64,000 nt of DNA. Source: Wolfiporia cocos. Its lineage: Eukaryota; Basidiomycota; Agaricomycetes; Polyporales; Phaeolaceae. Location of the stretch: contig JACCLO010000011.1 in the NCBI GenBank assembly GCA_029448655.1, forward strand, positions 3,100,001 to 3,164,000. Direction: 5' to 3'. Below, piece by piece: positions 57,476 to 64,000 of the stretch (position 1 is its first letter; every line of letters begins with the position of its first letter). Below the pieces are notes generated by a model. It was not told the origin of the DNA. It did not search any database and was given only the letters and a program-made list of their open reading frames with translations. The position numbers were made by a program, and so were the translations under genes.

Positions 57476-59214
57476 ATGCCGCTGAACTACTCCAAGTGGG
57501 ACGCGCTCGAAGTCAGTCACTATTGCATTCAATCGCGGAGTCGCTGTTAACCGGTGTTATAATGTGATAGATCTCTGACGATTCCGACATCGAAGGACAC
57601 CCGAACGTTGACCACAAATCCTTGGTACGGTGCGTCACGAGCATCTGCGCATCCGACCCAAATTGCTGAGCGCGTCGCCCTTCAGATGGAAGCAGCGCGA
57701 CATTCACGAGAAGCGGGAGATGCGCAAGATGCGTATGGCCCAGCTACAAGCGGACATCGCGTGCAATGAAGTGCTTGGGCCCCGCTTGCAAACGATCACG
57801 GAAGAGGTCGCGTCAAAAGGCCCAGGACACTTCTCAGTTCTTGTGGAGCGGTTCCAGACTGCACCATCGCCCGAGGCGCCGCCCACGAATGCTCCGGGAC
57901 AGAAGACCTACGACGAGATGCTGCTCGCGTTGCTGCTGAAGGTATACGATGATACCAAAAAGAAGGGCGTCGAGAAGGGCGATCCGAAGCTTGGAGAAGC
58001 TCTCGTGGAAGGGCTCAAGACTCATATTGTTCAGATGTCCGAGCATCAGAAGGGGCTGAAGAAGGAGCTGGAGCAGTTGGAAGAGGAAACGAAGAGGAAG
58101 ATCACAAGTGACGATATCCACGAAGGTTTCGAATCTCATGTGAGCAGCAATGATCCTTCTGCCGCGTGCACAACTTATGTCCCATTGCCTTCAGTATGTA
58201 CCACCAAAGCCGGCGCCGCCACCGATCAAGGCTATTAAGATGGACGGAGAGAAAAAGAAGACCACTGTTACAACGACTGAATTCGAGACGCTGAATCCAA
58301 AGGGAGTGGCGGCTGCTACCGGGACAGCTCAGCCGGCATCATCGCCATCCACGGCTGCGGCGGAAGAGGCTGAGGAAGAAGAGGAGTTGCCAGAGCTCAC
58401 TCCATCATTAGAAGCCTTTTCCTATCTTCCCTTGCGTGGCTACGAGGAGTCTTGGGAGTTCATCAAAGCTCACCGAGACGTCATTGTGCCAGGCGCATCG
58501 GACGCCCTCCTTGTGGCGGCGTTTAGGGCTCAGAGCGCGGGGAAGAGCAAGTACGCACAACAATGTGTTCACCAAAGCCTGTTGCTCCAGTATTGCGAAA
58601 AGCTGGGTGGCGATGGTGTCCGGGTGTTCTTCCACAAGTGGGTCGTGCTCTTTCTGTCATTGTTCAGATGTTCATATCACACGCCCAGGATGGTGGTCAA
58701 GGACCCGCGAGCCACTGCCGTATTCGAGAAGGACGTGGCGGATACGTACGCACACCTCGTCGAGCGCGTGCGGATTTCGAAGCAGGAAGAAGCTGCCGCC
58801 GCAGCTGGGGCAGAGCAGATCCAGCTCGTGCCCGAGAACCCGAACCAGTCGATCTCGTTCAACGTACCTGACGGCCCGCCGCCCGAGCATCTCACCGTCG
58901 AGGGCGAGGGGCTGGAGAATGTCAACATCGAAGATGTGCGCAAGATGCTGCAGCTGCGGTGGGACGTGTTCCAGGGCTTCCCCGAGGCATTGCAGGAGGC
59001 GCTCAAGTCGCAGAACCTCGACAATGTCAACAAGGTGCTCGGGAGTATCAAGGTGGATGAAGCGGAGGAGATTGTCAGGCTGCTGGACGTTGCCGGGATC
59101 CTCAATTTCTCGGAGGGTGGCATTAGAGACGAGACTGGAAAGGGTCCGCAGGAGGGCCCCAGCGGGAACAGCGCAGATGACGCCGATGAGGAAGAGGAGG
59201 CGGAGGAGGCTTAA
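57476..59214 (+). CDS. CDC37: Cdc37, Hsp90 co-chaperone for kinases
   Basis: Five exons (57476-57511, 57571-57629, 57686-58139, 58195-58637, 58689-59214) give 505 aa, typical for fungi. The N-terminus MPLNYSKWDALE, then ISDDSDIEGHPNVDHKSLVR and WKQRDIHEKR, is the invariant Cdc37 kinase-binding segment, including the CK2-type serine in DDSD. A coiled coil follows (HQKGLKKELEQLEEETKRK), then the Hsp90-binding helical domain (YEESWEFIKAHRDVI, CVHQSLLLQYCEKLGGDGV, FFHK) and the C-terminal domain ending in an acidic tail. It recruits client kinases to Hsp90 in the cytosol. Confidence 0.95.
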
Positions 59215-61890
59215 TGTACGTAAGAACATCAACAAACTGTGTATAGTATAGTCTCACATACTGATAGGTAGAATCTGTTGACATATCTTCGCTATGTGTT
59301 GCTTTCAAGCTGTCGATAACACTGAGGAATATAAATACAACAACAATGAAGCTGCCATACCGACCATTTGTCGTGGTGAGATTACGCGCACCCTATTACC
59401 TCAGAGATGGCTTCGTTTGCCCCTTGCGAACGTTCCGGGACTGAATATGGGTGACGATATACCATATCCCTAAAGCTCTATTTCAACATCCCACGAAGTC
59501 AACCTTTGCGATGCGAGCTAAGTCTCAATCGTTCCCAGTTTGTCCGCTTCATCTCCCATCACCCTCTACGACGCTTCCTATCTTCTCGACACTAGTTTTC
59601 CAGGCTAGTTAATCTCCACTACTCCACAGCGACATGCCTACCTCGGGATTAACAGTGATATCATAGCTCAGCTTCAGTCGTCGTACAGGGATGATGTTCC
59701 AATTCCATACAATTCCGTCGGGTCTATCGAGCTCTTCGCCTCTGAAAACAATGTGATCCGAAGCGCGCGCGATGAGAAGGTATCAAAATCGGAGATAGGT
59801 ATGGAGACCTTGATATCCATCACTTTAGGTTGTCTCCGCGGTGATTATAGCTATCGCAACGTGCATTTTTGTGCGCTGTGGGAGCGGTTCAAGCCAGGCT
59901 TGCACAGGTTGAGACAAGCGGAAGAAGGGCGGTCAGACTCATTGGTACGCATAAAGTGCTGCACGGGGGATATTCATCGGCCTTACTCACGTCGCCTATC
60001 CGACTTGCAGTACGTGCTACATGCTAGGAGCTCGAGGCTTTGCTCTGTCACACAGTTTCATTGTCAGTCGCGTATCGACGGCGCCGTACTAATGATGATT
60101 TTAGATGTTATGTCGAGCTCTAGGTGTGTCCGCGCGCAGCGCCTCTAGTAGCTCAGATCCTCATGAGAGCAATTGTGGATGTTCAGACAAGAATGGATCC
60201 TGTCCCTTATCATGCTTAACCTCGTGTGGACCAGTCTATTGGGAAGCAAGGCAAGCTCCCTCGCCTTCGACATGGCAGGCAGGTATGTACTTGCGCCCAT
60301 GTTCGATATGGCGTTATTCATAATATTTCCTCAGAAAGAGGATTCCCAAGGGCCGTGACATCATCGTTGTATGTTGGTAGCCCATTCGCGTAGACTGTCT
60401 GGTCTCACGAGTTGCAGCCACTCGCCTTAGTTCTGACTTTCATGATCGCCTTCGCTTTTGAATGCGGGTTCCTCGTGCAACTACTCGATGATACCACGAC
60501 AAGTGACATCGGTAAGCGATTTGCGGAACTTTGGGATCGTCGTAGGGGCACTGACCCCTTCATTATTTATAGGCTTCAATGAGTGGCGTGCGTGTAACTC
60601 ATGCAACTCTCCATTCAGCTAGTATCTAACCTTTATTTACCGTTATAGCATTCTTGACTAGTGCGTCTTTGCTGTGCTCCGTTTTGACGAGAGCCCTCAT
60701 TCGTCCCTTCAGGTATAGTTGTCGATGTGAGAACATTGGATTACTGGAGTTTTGGTACTAAAGATGCAGATAGAGCATCGTGATTATACTCCTGCAAATA
60801 TGCCTGGTTCAACGAATCCAAGACGTAGCGACCTGGAAAATGCTGACGGTGGTCCCGGTCCTTATGGGGTCCGAAATTACGCAGCTATGTATGCATCGTA
60901 CCGTAACTCTCCACAGAATCTGACATACGTCGAGACAGCTGTCACTGCTTTTTTTGCCTATCTTAGCAGCTACCCACCTCCCGTTTTGCCTGATGGACAC
61001 CTCATGATGCCGCACATCATTTGCGCGATTGGGAGTCTAGTGATACCTATCTCTGCACTCTCTCCCGTCGTGGCCGTACTCGTAAGCCATGCGCACACCT
61101 CTTTGTTCGTTATAATTGTATACAATCATTCAGGATCTGGGGCGAAGGAAGGATGTATTCCATGGACGACCTAAATACCACATACTCGTGACAGGTTTGT
61201 ACGGCTGCTTGGTGAAGGTAATATGCTCTAACCACCTTCTGCAGGCACTTACGCCAGTACCTTCTTCATCAATGCTTGTTTGCTGCTTAACACCGTTTGG
61301 CTTGTAACGTCGGTGAGCTGAAGCTATATGCCTCCAGCATCCTGAACTCAGAGAACTCAATCGATCCAGAAGCCGAGTCCTCTGTTCGTGATCTTTCCAC
61401 AATGAGTTCGAGTTCGCTCATTATCACTCACCGCACGCCCTCAGGCAGCCGATGTGCCATATTGCGTCGTCCAAAGCTTACATGTCCACGCTGACCTTTC
61501 TTCTATACTTGAGTGACGAGAGAACATCGTGCAAGGAGAATATATGCACATACCAAGCGCCAGATCTAACGGACAAAACCTCAACACCCATTTTCATGGT
61601 GAGTTTCAAGCCAAACCTACCACGGTCGCTATGAGCTGCCTCATGACACAACGGAAGGCAGCCGGTCTGATATGACACCATTGAATGCAATTTGACTTTA
61701 CCGGAAACCAAGCCGGGAGTGTCATAATCACGATCCTAGTCTAATGGAATGAGCTGTTATGTACATCAGAAGGGTGCTAATATGTCAGTCGTCTTCCGAG
61801 AGGGGTATGAAAAGCATGTGTAGTATAATCTGGTCGTGATGTTCCTTGATATTCATTGGCCATAGTGGTGCCCCTGCCTATTATAGTACT
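59215..61890. other. no confident gene; decayed plus-strand frames with hydrophobic segments
   Basis: Plus-strand pieces such as LALVLTFMIAFAFECGFLVQ (60,420-60,480), bounded by splice-like sites, and SLVIPISALSPVVAVLVS (61,031-61,086) look like membrane helices. No continuous model could be built through the stops. It may be a decayed multi-pass membrane gene of a basidiomycete DUF family. Confidence 0.25.
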
Positions 61891-63455
61891 TCAGTTTCCG
61901 CTGCCCCTCCCATCGGCCTGCAGGCCATATACGAGCCCGAGCGCGACCCGCGCTGCCGCCTTCCTCCGCTCGCCCTCGTCCTCCATCCCGCTGATCTGTT
62001 CTTTCATACCTTGCAGCGCGCTGAGCACGCGCGAGAGATCAAACGCGGACATTTCGAACTCATCGTCATCGTCGTGGTGATCGAACGCGTGCCCATCGTC
62101 CGATCCATGCGCAGAGGCAGTCTCCGCGGAGGCAGAGGGCCGCGAGATGTCCGGGACGGGCAGTGGGAATGCGGAGCCGAAGATGCGGCGCGACGTCTCC
62201 GCGATCTCCGCCTGGGAGGGTAGATCGGGGTCGTCTCCGTCCCCGTCCCCGTCCGTTGCGTGATGGTCGCTCCCAATGTCGGACACCGACGCGAGTGAGC
62301 GGTAGGACGCGCCGGTGTGCATTGGCACGAGCATGTCCGCGTCGAACGGACTCAGTGACTGCGCCAACTGCTGCGCGGAGGCGGGAGAGGGTGCGGCGAC
62401 GAACTCGGTGAAGTCGTCGTCGAAGCGCAGGTGCGGGGCGCCATCCACCGTCGGCGTCTGAATAGTCGGCGTGGGCGCGCTGGACCACCCCACCCACGCG
62501 TGCGCCTCCTCGCGCTCGCGCCGCCCCTCCTCGTCCGCGAGCCAGCGCTCAAGCTCCTCCATCTCGCGCTGCATGCGGCTTTTCCGCACCGCAGTGGTGC
62601 TGGTGTCGGCGCCGGGGTCAGCGTCATCGTGCGCATGTGCACTGTCATCACCGGAGATGAGCGCGCGGAGGCCGTCCTCCTCCTCCTCTTCACGCGCCCA
62701 GTCGAGCAGCTCGCGCGCGCGCGACTTGCGGTTGCGCGTTGACTCAGACTGCACGATCGTCGGCCACATGATAGTGCTCAGTGCATCAATGACCCGTGGA
62801 AGGCCAGGAATGCCTACACGTACATGTAAGTCGTGGTGTCACGAAACACAACGAATGTGACTTGCCGTTGTCTTGGTCCTCAGAGGGCGCACCCTCCTCT
62901 GCTGCAGTGGAAGTGCGGTCGCCCTCAATATACTCGAAGCCATGAGATGATAGAAAGTCGTCTGTACCCTCCTCCTCAGCACTTTGCTCTGCGGTCGCGC
63001 TAGTTCCAAGCTTCACCGCAAGAGATACCTCGGGATCATGATCTCGGAGACTGCTGCTGATGTCTAAGATGTGTTCCCTGAAAGGCTGCAGTGAATCAGA
63101 CAGTGCACGTATGCGTGGTTCCATGCGACTCACCTCTCCATGCATCCACACAAACACGACAGCCGGTACGCCGTTGGCATGCGAAGACTTGAACTCGTTC
63201 AGCACCCTGGTTTGGAAGTGCACATTTGCTGTGTAGTATTTATTGGCAATTGTCCAAGGAATACTTCCGTTTGATTCGTCTGCAGAAGACAGCGATATAG
63301 ATGGCTTTGCAGTCGAGAGAGCCTGTACACCTGGAAGGTTGGTCGGGAAAACCAAAGATAGACTGGTTAGGATGAAACATACGTTGCACGAATTGCTGAG
63401 CCTGCTCGGCTTTGGAAGAAATCACGAGTATTCTACACTCGGCCGTGGATGCCAT
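61891..63455 (-). CDS. alpha/gamma-adaptin-binding protein p34-like (AAGAB/Irc6 type)
   Basis: Three exons (63455-63383, 63330-62866, 62813-61891) give 486 aa. The N-terminal third is small-GTPase-like: CRILVISSKAEQAQQFVQ as strand 1 and P-loop remnant, then NGSIPWTIANKYYTANVHF and VPAVVFVWMHGE. Then FLSSHGFEYIEGD and LPRVIDALSTIMWP match the p34 pattern of GFEYI and the helix after it. The C-terminal part has acidic linkers, MEELERWLADEEGRRE and the conserved end helix FDLSRVLSALQGMKEQISGM. Family members chaperone assembly of the AP1 and AP2 adaptor complexes. Intron 2 starts with GC (G|GCAAGT), needed to keep frame into IPGLPRV. Confidence 0.75.
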
Positions 63456-64000
63456 TCTGTCAATCCGGGAGTGGTAAAGACAATGTCCTTGCGAGATGTG
63501 CCAGCTGCAAGTGGTGCCGCCGATCACTGTGTTCACGTGTTTCACGTGTTTCCAGCCGAGAGAGATGACAGCTCTAGCCTATCTGTACTCCGTCTATTGC
63601 CATGGTTGGAGAGTCCCAAAAGATGCCTCCAGAGCTATGGGCTCTCGCCATCCAACAGCTATCTCATGATGATCAGCGTTCTTGCTTGGGTGTTTCGCGG
63701 ATGTTTCACGAGCTCGCCGCGAAGTCGCTATTCTCTACAGTTCACTTGTTTCTGGGAATCTGGGAGACGTGCAGGGGTCCATATAGTTTTGATGACGAAC
63801 TAGAATACTCCAAACTGTATCAAATGCGATCCACCCGGTCTTGCGAGATATTGTTGCATATTATAGCAAGCCCCCACTTTGCCGCGTTCGTCAAGACATT
63901 GTATATACACGCGAATGCAGAAGAGGGTGGGATCCCTTATGCGCGTGGTCGGTTTTGCACCTATGTTGTGCGCATAGAATTCCTCTCATTTGTCCGCAAT
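63456..64000. other. no gene seen at the window edge
   Basis: Upstream flank of the p34-like gene. A repeated GTTTCACGTG/GTGTTCACGTG (63,530-63,550) includes E-box-like CACGTG cores. Any neighbouring gene lies outside the window. Confidence 0.35.

Noticed and set aside
1..64000. tRNA, rRNA or mitochondrial insert
   Set aside because: I saw no segment with convincing tRNA boxes, rRNA conserved cores or organelle-like composition, but a covariance-model scan was not possible.

Overview
The window is nuclear DNA of a filamentous basidiomycete, most probably an agaricomycete. The evidence is multi-exon genes with 45-100 nt introns, and families I recognise as typical of mushroom-forming fungi: atypical kinases, a Crinkler-type protein, a KDZ transposase, a TmpA-like reductase and a basidiomycete-style methyltransferase. 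A narrower placement, such as Polyporales, is only an impression. All gene models were spliced by eye from GT-AG (a few GC-AG) sites that keep the reading frame and a family-like sequence; no search was run.

Layout. 1-2.4 kb holds LTR and transposon relics. 2.5-7.2 kb holds two minus-strand genes: an atypical kinase and a Crinkler-header/nuclease-like/kinase protein. 7.3-20.2 kb is a repeat graveyard without intact genes. It contains solo LTRs, Helitron-like 3' ends, a 1.85-kb terminal-inverted-repeat element with a Tc1-like relic, a large fold-back and an aconitase pseudogene. Its older parts have lost CpG to TpG/CpA, as expected of methylated repeats. 21.0-23.0 kb holds a TmpA-like oxidoreductase gene, followed by a broken MYND-finger gene.

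23,864-34,910 is one 11-kb KDZ-superfamily DNA transposon. It has perfect 8-bp target duplications (TCTTCAAG) and inverted repeats of about 0.9 kb. Inside are a broken KDZ transposase, a frameshifted companion gene and a small protein with two RNase H1 N-terminal (viroplasmin-type) modules. Two solo LTRs inserted into it later. It is the most distinctive object in the window.

36.4-63.5 kb is the gene-rich part: NmrA/isoflavone-reductase-like oxidoreductase, histidine phosphatase, Red1/ZFC3H1-type zinc-finger protein, SRF-type MADS-box factor (Mcm1-like), SAM-dependent methyltransferase, Cdc37 and p34-type adaptin-binding protein. Upstream of the MADS gene lies a GC-rich, CpG-rich stretch of about 7 kb with no recognisable gene; it carries two perfect CArG boxes and one near match. 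Most housekeeping genes here are unrelated neighbours (RNA decay, transcription, Hsp90 kinase folding, adaptor-complex assembly) and show no operon-like logic.
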